Part shown: positions 21,566-32,914 of the stretch, one piece after another | Numbering within the stretch: position 1 is the first letter of the stretch | Layout: the number at the start of each line of letters is the position of its first letter | Assembly: GCA_949740695.1 (NCBI GenBank) | Contig: CATJIY010000042.1 | Coordinates: 1 to 36,202, forward strand | Source: an uncultured Eubacteriales bacterium | Lineage (GTDB): Bacteria > Bacillota > Clostridia > Oscillospirales > Butyricicoccaceae | DNA length: 36,202 bases | Direction of reading: 5' to 3' | The notes under the pieces: model-generated | Database searches by the model: none | The model's input: the letters and a program-made list of their open reading frames with translations, nothing else | What the model was told of the DNA's origin: nothing | Made by a program: the position numbers and the translations under genes

Positions 21566-22548
21566 GCAAAGAGAAAACGAAAAAGAAAGGGTGCGTTATG
21601 TGGGGCTTTATTTATACCGGCGCATTTATCGCCGCATTTGCCATCTCCGCCATTATCAAATTGACTTACCACCCGCTGGGTGACAAGTACACTGTTCACT
21701 GGGATGAGACCATCGGGAAAGTTTACACCGACCTGTCCTATGGAGATGGCGAGGCAAACAAGTTTGACCTTTACGTTCCGGCAGACGCCACCCAGGAAAC
21801 CTATGGACTGGCGGTCTATCTCCATGCAGGAGGCTTTACCAGCGGTGACAAGCGCGACGATGCAGATATGTTAAAATGGCTGTGTTCCAAGGGCTATGTG
21901 GCGGCGGGCATCAATTACACACTGTTTAGCGAGGAAAATCCAAACGCCAACATTTACACCCAATCCATAGAAATTCGGGACAGTATTCCTTTTATTACAG
22001 CAGAGGCGGAAAAACTGGGCTATAAACTGGACAGGATGGCAATATCCGGCGGCTCGGCGGGCCATTGCCTGGCTATGCTGTACGCCTACCGTGATGCGGA
22101 AATATCCCCCTTGCCAGTAAAACTAGTCTTTGGGGCGGTAGGCCCGTCCTGTTTCTATCCAGAGGATTGGGGCATATTCGGTTTCGACCAAAACCCGGAG
22201 GCCGCCGCAGCTATGTTCAGCGTAATGTCCGGGAAACAAATCACCCCTGATATGTTTGGAACCGCAGCCTATGACGAGGCGATTAAGGATATTTCTGCCG
22301 TAACATGGGTCCATGAAAACAGTGCTCCCACGGTCTGCGCATACGGTGCTTATGACAAAGTGCAGGCCTTTCCTGCGTCAATCCGTCTGGACGTAGCTTT
22401 GACAGAGCATCAAGTTCCCCACGAATACATTGTGTTCCCCCATTCCGGGCATGGATTACAGAACGACAATACGTTGTACGGGACCTACATGGATAAGGTA
22501 AAAGAATATCTGGACAACTATTTGGGAAACGCAGCTGGGCAGCAATAA
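21562..22548 (+). CDS. Membrane-anchored alpha/beta hydrolase (esterase/lipase-like)
   Basis: This 328-residue protein has a short cytosolic start (MSKEKTKKKGC), one transmembrane anchor at about 13-34 and an extracellular alpha/beta hydrolase domain of the BD-FAE/Esterase_lipase group. YLHAGGFTSGDK supplies the oxyanion loop, GGSAGH the nucleophile serine, AYGAYDKVQ the likely acid residue and PHSGHGL the histidine. It probably hydrolyses esters outside the membrane; the substrate is unknown. It is coupled to the 44-residue peptide and under the divergent TetR regulator, a layout suggesting induction by the compound it acts on. It ends at a bidirectional terminator. Confidence 0.9.
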   Translation: MSKEKTKKKGCVMWGFIYTGAFIAAFAISAIIKLTYHPLGDKYTVHWDETIGKVYTDLSYGDGEANKFDLYVPADATQETYGLAVYLHAGGFTSGDKRDDADMLKWLCSKGYVAAGINYTLFSEENPNANIYTQSIEIRDSIPFITAEAEKLGYKLDRMAISGGSAGHCLAMLYAYRDAEISPLPVKLVFGAVGPSCFYPEDWGIFGFDQNPEAAAAMFSVMSGKQITPDMFGTAAYDEAIKDISAVTWVHENSAPTVCAYGAYDKVQAFPASIRLDVALTEHQVPHEYIVFPHSGHGLQNDNTLYGTYMDKVKEYLDNYLGNAAGQQ

Positions 22549-22622
22549 AAAAGTGCTGAACGTTTTGGGCATCCTATTTGCGGTCATCCCAATTTCCCAA
22601 TACAGAAGCTTCGCTTCTTTGT

Positions 22623-22657
22623 AAAAAAACAGTTCTCCTGCGGGAGAACCGTTTTTT
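22623..22657. terminator. Bidirectional terminator between hydrolase and hemZ
   Basis: AACAGTTCTCC and GGAGAACCGTT pair over 11 bp with one mismatch around TGCG, flanked by AAAAAAA on the left and TTTTTT on the right. It can therefore stop both the plus-strand hydrolase and the minus-strand hemZ transcripts. Confidence 0.92.
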
Positions 22658-22660
22658 GCT

Positions 22661-24106
22661 TTACTCATCCAATAGAAGCGCCTTTTCCTGGACAATCGCG
22701 TCGATCCGCTGGATATATTCTTTGGGGTACTTGGGATTAACCACCCGGCGGATCTTCCGTCCGTTTTGAGCGCACAGCTTGGTAACTCCCCCCGAGCCCA
22801 AAGCCATCACATCAGAAAGCTCCTCCATCATGCAAATGTTGTAATGAGAGGCCGTTCCCCTTCGGCAAAAGCCCAGGTTTTCCAGCCCGCCGGCCATATA
22901 TTTTTGCCGGTAAAGGTAATAAGGCTCATACCCCCGGTCCAGAAGATATTGGTAGCACCGGTCCAGCGTCTCAGGAGCCAAAACGCCAGTGGCCCCAAAA
23001 TACAAAGGCGCTCCCCGTTTGCGAGCCAAACAATGAATGGTCACATTGTCCGGCTCCAGAGCGGCTACCTGCCGGACGCTGGAAAACAGGCTTTCCTCGT
23101 CGTCTCCCGGCAGCCCGGCAATTAAATCCATATTGATCTGAAATCCACCAATGCGCCGGGCCATCTGATAGCAGTCCACAATGTCCTGCGCGGTGTGCCG
23201 CCGGCCCACCCCAGCCAGCACCCGGTCGTTCATAGTCTGAGGATTGATGCTAATGCGGGTGACCCGGTGAGCCGCCATAATCCCCAGCTTTTCCGATGTA
23301 ATCGTTTCCGGCCTTCCGGCCTCCAGGGTATATTCCCGCAGATTTCCCCGATCAAAGGCGCTGTCCACCGTCGAAAGCAACCGTTCCAACTGGTTCTCGT
23401 CTAAGATGGTAGGCGTTCCGCCGCCAATATAAACGCTCCCCAGTGGAATCGCCTGCCTGCCCAACAGTCTGCCGCTAACCGCCACTTCCTTCAGCAGCGC
23501 CTGTAAATACGGCTCCACCATGTAACCCCAACCGGCCATGTCGTTGCTGACAAAAGAACAATAGCTGCATTTTGCCGGACAGAAAGGGATGCCAATATAC
23601 AACTGCATTTCTCGCGGAAGCAGCCTGTCCTCGGTTTCCAGGGCATATTGCGCCGCCCGCAGGCAAAGCCTCCTGCGGCTGTCCGCCACGTCATATTTTT
23701 CCTCCAACCATCTATCGGCCTGATGAAAATCCATCCCCTCTCGAACAGCAAGCCGCACCGGCTTTGCTGGTTTTACCCCGGTAAGGCTCCCCCAAGGGGG
23801 CTTGCGATCCAACAGTGGAAGCAAAGCTTGATAAACCGCCGATTTCACTCCATATGTCAGTACCCGTTTGGCCGCCTCCGGGTCCTCTTCCGCTGGAGCC
23901 GACTGGCAAACCTGTGTCTGTGTGTGCCGCTCTCCGCGAAAAATCTCTGCGCTGGCGCAGATTTGCCCATCTGCCTGCCAAGCCCGGCTGAGACAGCCCT
24001 CTCCTTCCAGGCTTTCCACCCGGTTATGAGGTTCATCCGGAAGTAAAGAAATCAAAAGCTCCTGTACCCCGTTATCCCGGTCATGGCCCTGCAAACTGTA
24101 ATTCAT
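22661..24106 (-). CDS. hemZ: Coproporphyrinogen dehydrogenase HemZ (radical SAM)
   Basis: This 481-residue radical SAM protein of the HemN/HemZ group carries the cluster motif PFCPAKCSYCSF (Cys176, Cys180, Cys183) after an N-terminal extension of about 165 residues that marks HemZ. GGGTPT follows for SAM binding, then TLEAGRPETI and the HemN-like RISINPQTMNDRVL. Family members are annotated as oxygen-independent coproporphyrinogen III oxidases, but in Clostridia without haem synthesis the true substrate is open. Its start overlaps the MBL hydrolase stop (ATGA). It is the last gene of the recJ-rel-dtd-MBL-hemZ operon. Confidence 0.92.
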   Translation of the reverse strand: MNYSLQGHDRDNGVQELLISLLPDEPHNRVESLEGEGCLSRAWQADGQICASAEIFRGERHTQTQVCQSAPAEEDPEAAKRVLTYGVKSAVYQALLPLLDRKPPWGSLTGVKPAKPVRLAVREGMDFHQADRWLEEKYDVADSRRRLCLRAAQYALETEDRLLPREMQLYIGIPFCPAKCSYCSFVSNDMAGWGYMVEPYLQALLKEVAVSGRLLGRQAIPLGSVYIGGGTPTILDENQLERLLSTVDSAFDRGNLREYTLEAGRPETITSEKLGIMAAHRVTRISINPQTMNDRVLAGVGRRHTAQDIVDCYQMARRIGGFQINMDLIAGLPGDDEESLFSSVRQVAALEPDNVTIHCLARKRGAPLYFGATGVLAPETLDRCYQYLLDRGYEPYYLYRQKYMAGGLENLGFCRRGTASHYNICMMEELSDVMALGSGGVTKLCAQNGRKIRRVVNPKYPKEYIQRIDAIVQEKALLLDE

Positions 24107-24735
24107 CCCCGCAACGCCTCTTGAAGATAGGGATTAAACTGCCGTTCGTAATCCAGCGAGCTGGCCCCCTCATGCCCCGGAAGCACCCGATAATTTCCTG
24201 GCAGGCCAGCCAACCGCCGGAGGCTTTTCAACATGTCCTCAGGACTGCCGCTCTCCAAATCGGTTCGGCCGCAACAGTCCTGAAAAAGAGTATCCCCGCT
24301 GAACATCACGTCTCCGCAGAGCAGAGTAACGCTGCCGGCGGTGTGCCCGGGAGTATGCAAAACGTCGATGGTCAGACTGCCCAGTTTCAGCTGGGCGCCA
24401 TCTTCCATGTCGCCGTCCACCTGGGGAACATGATAACCTTCCGGCCGGCCGCCATAACGGATCACCTCGTCGCACTCCAGAAGCCACCGGTCCTTGGGGT
24501 GGATATACAGCTTTGCCCCGGTGCGGTCCATCAGCTGGGGCGCCGCCATTACATGATCGTAGTGCCCGTGCGTCAGCAAAATCATCTTCAGCTGACAGCC
24601 GGTTTCGGCCACCGCCTCCAGAATCTGCTCTGCTTTAGCCCCCGGATCAATCACTGCGCAAACCTTTTCCTGCTCGTCGCACAAAAGATAACAGTTGGTC
24701 CGCAGCCATCCCAAAACGATGGTTTTTACAATCAC
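24103..24735 (-). CDS. MBL-fold metallo-hydrolase (glyoxalase II-like)
   Basis: This 210-residue metallo-beta-lactamase-fold hydrolase has the metal site THGHYDH (55-61), LHTPGHTAGSV, the bridging aspartate in FSGDTLF and the late histidine in LPGHEG. The short form resembles YcbL/YqgX-type glyoxalase II-like enzymes that hydrolyse thioesters such as S-lactoylglutathione or an analogue. Neighbouring genes do not reveal the substrate. Its start overlaps the dtd stop by four bases, so it is translationally coupled within the operon. Confidence 0.92.
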   Translation of the reverse strand: MIVKTIVLGWLRTNCYLLCDEQEKVCAVIDPGAKAEQILEAVAETGCQLKMILLTHGHYDHVMAAPQLMDRTGAKLYIHPKDRWLLECDEVIRYGGRPEGYHVPQVDGDMEDGAQLKLGSLTIDVLHTPGHTAGSVTLLCGDVMFSGDTLFQDCCGRTDLESGSPEDMLKSLRRLAGLPGNYRVLPGHEGASSLDYERQFNPYLQEALRG

Positions 24736-25205
24736 GCGCTTGTTCCTCCCTCTTTTTTTATCATTTGATCGGTATCCATGATAATGGTCACCGGTCCGTC
24801 ATTTACATGGTCAATCGTCATTTCAGCCCCAAACTCCCCGGTAATCAGCGGCAGCCCTCTCTCCCTCAAAGCAGCTAAAAACGCCTCGTATACCGGAATG
24901 GCTTCCGCCGGCCGGGCCGCCCGAAAAAAATCCGGCCGCCGTCCATGGGAACAATCGGCATATAGCGTAAAGTTGCTCACCGCCAACATACCGCCTCCAA
25001 CATCTTCTAACGAACGGTTCATCTTGCCGTTTTCATCTTCAAAAATCCGCAGCTCGGCGCATTTTTTTGCCAGATAGCCAGCCTCCCTGCTGGTATCTCC
25101 CGGCTGAACCCCCACCAATACCACCAGTCCCTGGCCAATGGAGCCGCCGGCAGCGCCGTGGATGGTAATTGACGCCCGGCTGACCCGAATCACAACTGCG
25201 CGCAT
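24732..25205 (-). CDS. dtd: D-aminoacyl-tRNA deacylase
   Basis: This enzyme of 157 residues removes D-amino acids (and glycine from tRNA-Ala) wrongly charged onto tRNA. The family's two key motifs are present: SNFTLYADCSHGRRPDF (usual form SQFTL) and the Gly-Pro motif in NDGPVTIIMDTD. The start MRAVVIRVSRASI is typical; the ATG at 25205 follows AGGAGG, and the eight extra residues in the track are upstream. The C-terminal tail is about ten residues longer than the E. coli form. It is located 20 bp after rel, as in many Firmicutes. Confidence 0.95.
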   Translation of the reverse strand: MRAVVIRVSRASITIHGAAGGSIGQGLVVLVGVQPGDTSREAGYLAKKCAELRIFEDENGKMNRSLEDVGGGMLAVSNFTLYADCSHGRRPDFFRAARPAEAIPVYEAFLAALRERGLPLITGEFGAEMTIDHVNDGPVTIIMDTDQMIKKEGGTSA

Positions 25206-25225
25206 AGTTCCTCCTTCCGGCAGGC

Positions 25226-27436
25226 TCAACCGCCCGCCACCATACGAACCACCTCGGTAACGCCGCTGATGTTGTTCAGCCGGTGCATCACCAGCTCCAG
25301 CTGTTCCTTGTCATAAACCAAGATGGTCAAAAATAAATCGCAGTAACCGTTATCATGATCCCGGGCGTTCATCTCAGAAACATTGATTTTCATACTGCTA
25401 AGCTGGGTGAGAATCTCATTAAAAATGCCCACTCGAGAGCGGCCGGTAACCCGAATGGCAGTGTGGTATTGATGCTTTTCCCCAATCGCCCATTCGGTGC
25501 GCAGCCACCGGCCCGATTCCCCCGCTCCCTGATGGGTGGTACGAACGTTGGCGCAGTCCTGCCGGTGGACCGAAACCCCATAGCCCTTGGTGACAAAGCC
25601 GATAATCGGATCTCCAGGCACAGGCGTGCAGCACTTAGAAAACTTCACCAAGCAGTTATCCAGCCCTTCCACAATCACGCCGGTGCCTGCGATAGATTTT
25701 TGCGGGCCATAATTCTGGACCTGGCTGGCCTGCCGCGCTTCCTTCGCCTCGGCGGCTTTAATACGCTGGGCCTCATCCTTCAGCTTCGCGATCACCCGGG
25801 AAAGCGCCACCCCCCCATAGCCGATGCTGGCGTAAAGCTCCTCCAAATCAGGAACGTTCATCCGCTTCATCACCAGACTCTGGATTTCCAGCTTCTGAAA
25901 CAAATCATATAACAAATTGGCCCGCAGCTCCCGCTCCAAAACCTCCCGGCCCTGCTGAATATTTTCTTCCCGCCGCTCCTTTTTAAACCACTGCTTGATC
26001 TTGGTGCGTGCGCTATTGGTTTTCACAATCTGCATCCAATCCCGCTTGGGGCCGGTGGAGCTCTTTGAGGTAATCACATCCACGATTTCGCCGCTGTGCA
26101 GCTGGCAGTCGATAGGGACGATTCTGCCGTTGACCTTAGCTCCAGTCATCCGGTTGCCCACCGCCGAATGGATCGCATAGGCAAAGTCAATGGGCGTGGC
26201 CCCTTTGGGCAGATTGATAACGTCGCCCTGGGGCGTAAAAACATAGACCTCATCGGCAAACAAATCGGTTTTAATATTTTTGATAAAGTCCGAGGCGTCT
26301 GAATCCTGCTGGCTCTCAATCAGTTGGCGCACCCAAGCGAAAGCTTCCTCCCGTTGAGAGCCCCGCAGTCCGTCTTTATACTTCCAGTGAGCGGCGATAC
26401 CATATTCAGCCTGACGATCCATCTCCTCCGTGCGGATCTGCACCTCAAAGGGAATTCCCTCGGTGCCGATGACCACCGTGTGGAGGCTTTGATATCCATT
26501 GGGCTTTGGAGTGCTGATATAATCCTTAAACCGACCGGGCACCGGCTTATATAAATCGTGAATGAACCCAAGGACATTATAGCAATCGGTCAACTCCCTA
26601 ACGATCACCCGGGTAGCGCAAATATCATACAGCTCAGAAAACCGCAGATTCTGCCCGTAAAGCTTACGGTAAATGGAGTAAACGCTTTTCAGCCGGGCCT
26701 TAACCTGACAGGGAATCTTCGCCTGAGCCATCCGCTCAATGATCCGCTGGCGGGTAGCCTCTAAAAAATCGGCAAAACCATGGTTCTGCGCCTCCAGATA
26801 GTCGGCAATCTCCTGATAGCCTACTGGGTCCAGAATTTTCAGTGACCGGTCCTCCAGCTCCCATTTAACGCTCTGCATCCCTAGCCGGTGGGCCAGAGGG
26901 GCGTAGATTTCCATAGTTTCCACCGAGATATCCCGCTGCTTTTGCTCCCGCTGAAATTCAATGGTGCGCATATTGTGCAACCGGTCGGCCAGCTTAATCA
27001 TCACCACCCGGATATCCTTGGCCATGGCGATGAACATCTTTCGCAGATCTTCCATCTGCTGTTCTTCCCTGGTGGAATAACTGGTATGCTCCATCTTCGT
27101 CAATTTGGTCACACCGTCCACCATAACAGCCACCGGCTCCCCAAACTCCCGAGAGATATCCAAATAGGTTACGCCGGTATCTTCAATGGTGTCGTGAAGC
27201 AGGCCAGCCATTACCGATTCGGCGTCCAGTCCCATTTTCTCGATATTGATCGCCACCGACGCCGGATGCATGATATAAGGTTCCCCGCTTTTCCGCAGCT
27301 GGCTTTCGTGGGCTTTTTTTGCATAACGGTAAGCCCGAAGAATGGCCTCCCCATCCTCCGGCGTAAAATCCTTGGCCAACGCTTCCATCTGGCCATCCAG
27401 TTTTTTCAGGTATTCCTGCCGTTCCTGTTCATCCAT
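25226..27436 (-). CDS. rel: Bifunctional (p)ppGpp synthetase/hydrolase
   Basis: This 736-residue Rel protein makes and degrades the stringent-response alarmone. Domains run in order. An HD hydrolase comes first (AYRYAKKAHESQLRKSGEPY, LLHDTIEDTG). The synthetase follows (GRFKDYISTPKPNGYQSLHT), then the TGS domain (EVYVFTPQGDVINLPKGATP). A conserved-cysteine region (CCTPVPGDPIIGFVTKG) and a C-terminal ACT domain (AIRVTGRSRVGIFNEI) complete it. Both catalytic domains look intact. The track start at 27568 lies in recJ; the ATG at 27436, after AAGGG and the recJ stop, is used. The protein is part of the recJ-rel-dtd operon. Confidence 0.96.
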   Translation of the reverse strand: MDEQERQEYLKKLDGQMEALAKDFTPEDGEAILRAYRYAKKAHESQLRKSGEPYIMHPASVAINIEKMGLDAESVMAGLLHDTIEDTGVTYLDISREFGEPVAVMVDGVTKLTKMEHTSYSTREEQQMEDLRKMFIAMAKDIRVVMIKLADRLHNMRTIEFQREQKQRDISVETMEIYAPLAHRLGMQSVKWELEDRSLKILDPVGYQEIADYLEAQNHGFADFLEATRQRIIERMAQAKIPCQVKARLKSVYSIYRKLYGQNLRFSELYDICATRVIVRELTDCYNVLGFIHDLYKPVPGRFKDYISTPKPNGYQSLHTVVIGTEGIPFEVQIRTEEMDRQAEYGIAAHWKYKDGLRGSQREEAFAWVRQLIESQQDSDASDFIKNIKTDLFADEVYVFTPQGDVINLPKGATPIDFAYAIHSAVGNRMTGAKVNGRIVPIDCQLHSGEIVDVITSKSSTGPKRDWMQIVKTNSARTKIKQWFKKERREENIQQGREVLERELRANLLYDLFQKLEIQSLVMKRMNVPDLEELYASIGYGGVALSRVIAKLKDEAQRIKAAEAKEARQASQVQNYGPQKSIAGTGVIVEGLDNCLVKFSKCCTPVPGDPIIGFVTKGYGVSVHRQDCANVRTTHQGAGESGRWLRTEWAIGEKHQYHTAIRVTGRSRVGIFNEILTQLSSMKINVSEMNARDHDNGYCDLFLTILVYDKEQLELVMHRLNNISGVTEVVRMVAGG

Positions 27437-27441
27437 CTCTG

Positions 27442-29526
27442 TCAACCCTTCAATATCGTCAGAAGCCTTTTCAAAACCGACGAACCGTTCACGTCGGCTT
27501 TCCCTTGATAATTTTCCAGCCGGATCATCAGCTCCCCGTCCTGCCGCCCATAGGAAAAGATCCCACATTCTTGGAAGATATCCAGACAGACCAGCAGCTT
27601 GCCCAAGTTCATTTTTCCGCAGGCCCGGGCCTCATGCCGCACCTTGCGGTAAAGCGTTTCCCCCGCGAGGATCAGACAGCCGTCCTCCCCATTGGCCTTG
27701 ATGTGGCGAAATACTGCCACCAAGTCCTCTCGAGTAGGGGTCAGCAACTGAGCCTCCTCCTGAGAAATAGACTGCCCACCGAAAAACCGTTGGTAAGATT
27801 CTATGGCGGTTTGATCGGCTTCCTGCTCCCGTCTGGCCCAACGTACGTCCTTGGCTACCAGCTGAACGGTCTCTGCCCCTCGATACCGGTTCATCTCAGC
27901 GGAAAAAACCAAATCCAGCAGATCGCCTTCTACGAACCGGCAGCTTTTGGCTCCCATACCAAAAACAAAGGTTTGGAAATCCCGACCGTTCTTGCGCAGG
28001 TGCAACCGGATATGCCGGTCATGACTAATAGGCGTGATCTCTTCGGCTATCGCATCCCGCATCAAAAACACCGGCTGAGGGTTACCCATGCCAAAAGGCT
28101 CCATAACGCCCAGATCCCGGACCTCTTTCATGGTAAGCTCTTCCGGCGCCACTTGACAATCCACACCGATACAGGGGACAATTTCTTCGGTCTGCATCTG
28201 CTGGGCATACTCCTCCAGTCCCCGGCGCAGCGCCTCCAGATTTTCCCGCCGGATGGTAACGCCTACCGCCAGCTCATGTCCCCCATATTTTTCTAAAAAA
28301 GCGGCGTTTTTTTCCATGGCGGCATACAGATTAAAGCCCTTGATGCTGCGGCCCGAACCTTTTCCGCTATCCCCTGACATAGAAATCAGCACGCAGGGCA
28401 AACCATACCGGTCAGCCAACCGAGAGGATACAATCCCAATCACGCCGTTGTGCCAGTCGTCCCCCCAAAGCACCAGGGTCTTTCCCCGGATCAGCTCAGG
28501 CTGCGCCTGAATGTGCGCCAAAATCTGTTCGTAAATTTCATTTTCCTCTTCTTGCCGCTGGTGATTCAGCTGACACAGATGTTCGGCCAGATCGCCAGCT
28601 TCCTGAGGATCCTCAGTCAAAAACATCCTGGCTGCGCAGACGGCGCCCCCCATGCGCCCGGCAGCGTTGATCCGGGGCGCCATAACAAAGCTCACCGAAT
28701 TAGAGGTCAACGGCTTGACATCCAGCCCCAGCTTTTGCATCAAGGCTTTCAATCCGGCATTTTGGGTATTTCGCAAATATTCCAGACCATAGGAGACAAT
28801 CACCCGGTTTTCCCCAATGAGCGGCATCACGTCGGCAATGGTACCTATCGCTACTACATCAGCATACTCCCGCAAAAGCGCGCCGATATCCCGCTGATCC
28901 TCCAGGGCGCAAATCAGCTTAAAAGCCACGCCCACTCCAGCCAGCTCTCGAAAGGGATATTGGCTGTCCGCCCTGCGAGGATTGACTACCGCCACCGCCG
29001 CAGGCAAGGTTTCTTTGCACTCGTGATGATCGGTAATAATTAATCGCAGGCCCAGCCGGGCGGCAAATGCAGCCTCTTCTTGGGCGGTGATACCGCTATC
29101 TACTGTAATCAGTAACCGGCAACCCTGATCGTAAAGACTCTGAATCGCTCCCACATTCAGCCCATAGCCTTCCCCCTGCCGGTCAGGAATGTAATATAGG
29201 CACTCTGCTCCCATTTTTTTCAGCTGCTGGACCAGGATACAAGTGGCGGTAACCCCATCCACATCATAATCCCCATAAACGGCGATTTTTACACCTTGCT
29301 TTATCGCAGAGCGGATCTCAGCCACCGCCTTATCCATATCCTTTAGTAAAAAAGGATCGTGAATCCCGACCTCTGACCGGGTAAGAAAGCCGGCGGCTTC
29401 CTCCCGGCTGGTGAATCCTCGGGCGGCCAACACCCGGGCGGTAAGCTTCCCCAGGTGCAGCTCGCCGGCCAGCTGCCGGGCATTTTCTTCTTGCTCAGCT
29501 GCAAGCAACCATCGTTTTTCCTTCAT
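27442..29526 (-). CDS. recJ: Single-stranded-DNA-specific exonuclease RecJ
   Basis: This 694-residue 5'-3' exonuclease degrades single-stranded DNA in recombination and mismatch repair. The DHH-domain motifs are complete: VYGDYDVDG, DSGITAQEE, TDHHE and RINAAGR. The DHHA1 domain carries GGHELAVG. An OB-fold and a clostridial C-terminal extension of about 120 residues follow. The start ATG 29526 has GGAG five bases upstream. It is the first gene of a five-gene minus-strand operon (recJ, rel, dtd, MBL, hemZ) with gaps of five bases, twenty bases or overlaps, read from the promoter at 29557. Confidence 0.96.
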   Translation of the reverse strand: MKEKRWLLAAEQEENARQLAGELHLGKLTARVLAARGFTSREEAAGFLTRSEVGIHDPFLLKDMDKAVAEIRSAIKQGVKIAVYGDYDVDGVTATCILVQQLKKMGAECLYYIPDRQGEGYGLNVGAIQSLYDQGCRLLITVDSGITAQEEAAFAARLGLRLIITDHHECKETLPAAVAVVNPRRADSQYPFRELAGVGVAFKLICALEDQRDIGALLREYADVVAIGTIADVMPLIGENRVIVSYGLEYLRNTQNAGLKALMQKLGLDVKPLTSNSVSFVMAPRINAAGRMGGAVCAARMFLTEDPQEAGDLAEHLCQLNHQRQEEENEIYEQILAHIQAQPELIRGKTLVLWGDDWHNGVIGIVSSRLADRYGLPCVLISMSGDSGKGSGRSIKGFNLYAAMEKNAAFLEKYGGHELAVGVTIRRENLEALRRGLEEYAQQMQTEEIVPCIGVDCQVAPEELTMKEVRDLGVMEPFGMGNPQPVFLMRDAIAEEITPISHDRHIRLHLRKNGRDFQTFVFGMGAKSCRFVEGDLLDLVFSAEMNRYRGAETVQLVAKDVRWARREQEADQTAIESYQRFFGGQSISQEEAQLLTPTREDLVAVFRHIKANGEDGCLILAGETLYRKVRHEARACGKMNLGKLLVCLDIFQECGIFSYGRQDGELMIRLENYQGKADVNGSSVLKRLLTILKG

Positions 29527-29556
29527 AAACACTCCAAAATGATTTTTAATGGATGT

Positions 29557-29585
29557 ATTATAGCAAAGCCGCGATTGGGTTACAA
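29557..29585 (-). promoter_or_regulatory. Promoter of the recJ operon
   Basis: On the minus strand TTGTAA (fwd 29580-29585), 17 bp and a perfect TATAAT (fwd 29557-29562) lie about 30 bp before the recJ start. Confidence 0.85.
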
Positions 29586-29701
29586 GGGAATTTGGTGAAA
29601 AACACAGCCTTATCCTTGAAAAAAATGATAAATCCGATTTCTTTTCATTCTTTTCCCAATATTCCTAAAACAATGATTTCGATTTTTCAACTGTTTTAAA
29701 A

Positions 29702-29743
29702 GAAAAACCAGCGTCCCGATATGCCTATCCTATCGGGACGCTG
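29702..29743 (-). terminator. Terminator after dnaJ
   Basis: CAGCGTCCCGAT and ATCGGGACGCTG form a perfect 12-bp stem around an 11-base loop; on the minus strand GGTTTTTCTTTT follows. It lies about ten bases beyond the dnaJ stop and ends the heat-shock operon. Confidence 0.92.
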
Positions 29744-29753
29744 AAGCTTTTAT

Positions 29754-30890
29754 TTACTTAAACAAATCCTTCATTTTCTTGAAGAAACCGCCCCGCTCGG
29801 CATAGTTTCCATCATCCGTCTTTTCCTCAAACTTGCGCAGCAGATCTTTTTGATCTGCAGTTAAATTGCGAGGAATTTCCACGTTAACCTTGACATATTG
29901 ATCGCCCCGGCCCCGGCCGTTTACATTGGGCACGCCGCTGCCCCGCAGACGGAATACCGTACCGGTTTGCGTGCCCTCCGGCAAGTCATACTGTACTTTT
30001 CCGTCCACTGTGGGAACGGTAAGGGACGCCCCTAAGGCCGCTTGAACAAAAGAAATGGGCATTTCCAAGATAATATCCTGCCCATCCCGCTGGAACATTT
30101 TGTGTTCCTTTACCCGAACGGTAACATATAAATCGCCGGCAGGCCCGCCCAGCGCGCCGCCGTTGCCTTCTCCCCGAAGAGAAATGGTCTGTCCGTCGTT
30201 GATGCCGGCGGGAATTTTCACCTTGATCGTACGAGTCTTTCGATTTTTTCCCGTACCCTTGCAGGCGGCGCAAGGCTCCTTGATAATCTTGCCCGCGCCC
30301 TTACAGTTTTGACAGGGGGCGCTGCTGGAAAAGACCCCAAAGGGCGTGCGCTGGGTGGACTTCACCTGGCCGGTACCCCGGCAAACCGGACAGGTCTCGG
30401 GCGAAGTGCCCTTTTTCGCGCCAGTGCCGCCACATTCCTTGCAGCTTTCATTCCGGGTGATGCTGACGCTTTTTTCGCAGCCAAACACAGCCTCCTCAAA
30501 GGTCAGCTGAAGCCCCACCCGCAGGTTTTCTCCCTTTTGCGGGCCGGTTCTCTGCCGCTGGCCGCCGCCAAAGCCGCCAAACATCGAACCAAAAATATCC
30601 CCCAGGTCAAAATCCTGAAAGCCTCCGAAGCCTCCCGCGCCGGCGCCGCCGGCATAATTAGGATCAATCCCCGCAAAGCCATATTGATCATACCGAGCTT
30701 TTTTCTCGGAGTCCGACAGAACTTCATAAGCGCCGTTGATCTCTTTCATCTTCTGCTCGGCTTCTTTATCCCCGGGATTCAGATCTGGGTGATATTTTTT
30801 CGCCAGCTTGCGGTAGGCTTTTTTAATTTCGTCCTCGCCGGCGCCTTTTTGCAGGCCCAGCACTTCATAAAGATCGCGTTGTTCCGCCAT
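29754..30890 (-). CDS. dnaJ: Chaperone DnaJ (Hsp40)
   Basis: DnaJ delivers unfolded proteins to DnaK and stimulates its ATPase. The 378-residue protein has the J domain ([23 protein letters not shown] in KYHPDLNP), a Gly/Phe-rich linker ([14 protein letters not shown]), and a zinc centre with four CxxCxGxG repeats ([32 protein letters not shown]). The C-terminal substrate domains follow. It is therefore a full-length type I DnaJ. The ATG at 30890 with GGAG is preferred over the track start at 30911. It follows dnaK by 69 bp containing a strong hairpin. Confidence 0.97.
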   Translation of the reverse strand: MAEQRDLYEVLGLQKGAGEDEIKKAYRKLAKKYHPDLNPGDKEAEQKMKEINGAYEVLSDSEKKARYDQYGFAGIDPNYAGGAGAGGFGGFQDFDLGDIFGSMFGGFGGGQRQRTGPQKGENLRVGLQLTFEEAVFGCEKSVSITRNESCKECGGTGAKKGTSPETCPVCRGTGQVKSTQRTPFGVFSSSAPCQNCKGAGKIIKEPCAACKGTGKNRKTRTIKVKIPAGINDGQTISLRGEGNGGALGGPAGDLYVTVRVKEHKMFQRDGQDIILEMPISFVQAALGASLTVPTVDGKVQYDLPEGTQTGTVFRLRGSGVPNVNGRGRGDQYVKVNVEIPRNLTADQKDLLRKFEEKTDDGNYAERGGFFKKMKDLFK

Positions 30891-30915
30891 GGGTCTCTCT
30901 CCTAAACTCATGTAT

Positions 30916-30941
30916 CGCCGGGGCGAAAACCCGCCCCGGCG
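30916..30941 (-). promoter_or_regulatory. Intercistronic hairpin between dnaK and dnaJ
   Basis: CGCCGGGGCG and CGCCCCGGCG form a perfect 10-bp GC stem around a six-base loop, with no T-run on either side. It does not look like a terminator. Such stems between dnaK and dnaJ commonly protect the dnaK message or mark an RNA processing site, lowering DnaJ relative to DnaK. Confidence 0.7.
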
Positions 30942-30959
30942 TAATCCCTGCTGGGAACC

Positions 30960-32831
<1,872 letters not shown>

Positions 32832-32914
32832 TCATCCGAATGGCTTTGCGCCGGCTCCCGGATGTCGTATGTTTTCCTTTATGATCAAGTATGATCAAGA
32901 CTGAAATTTTCTGT

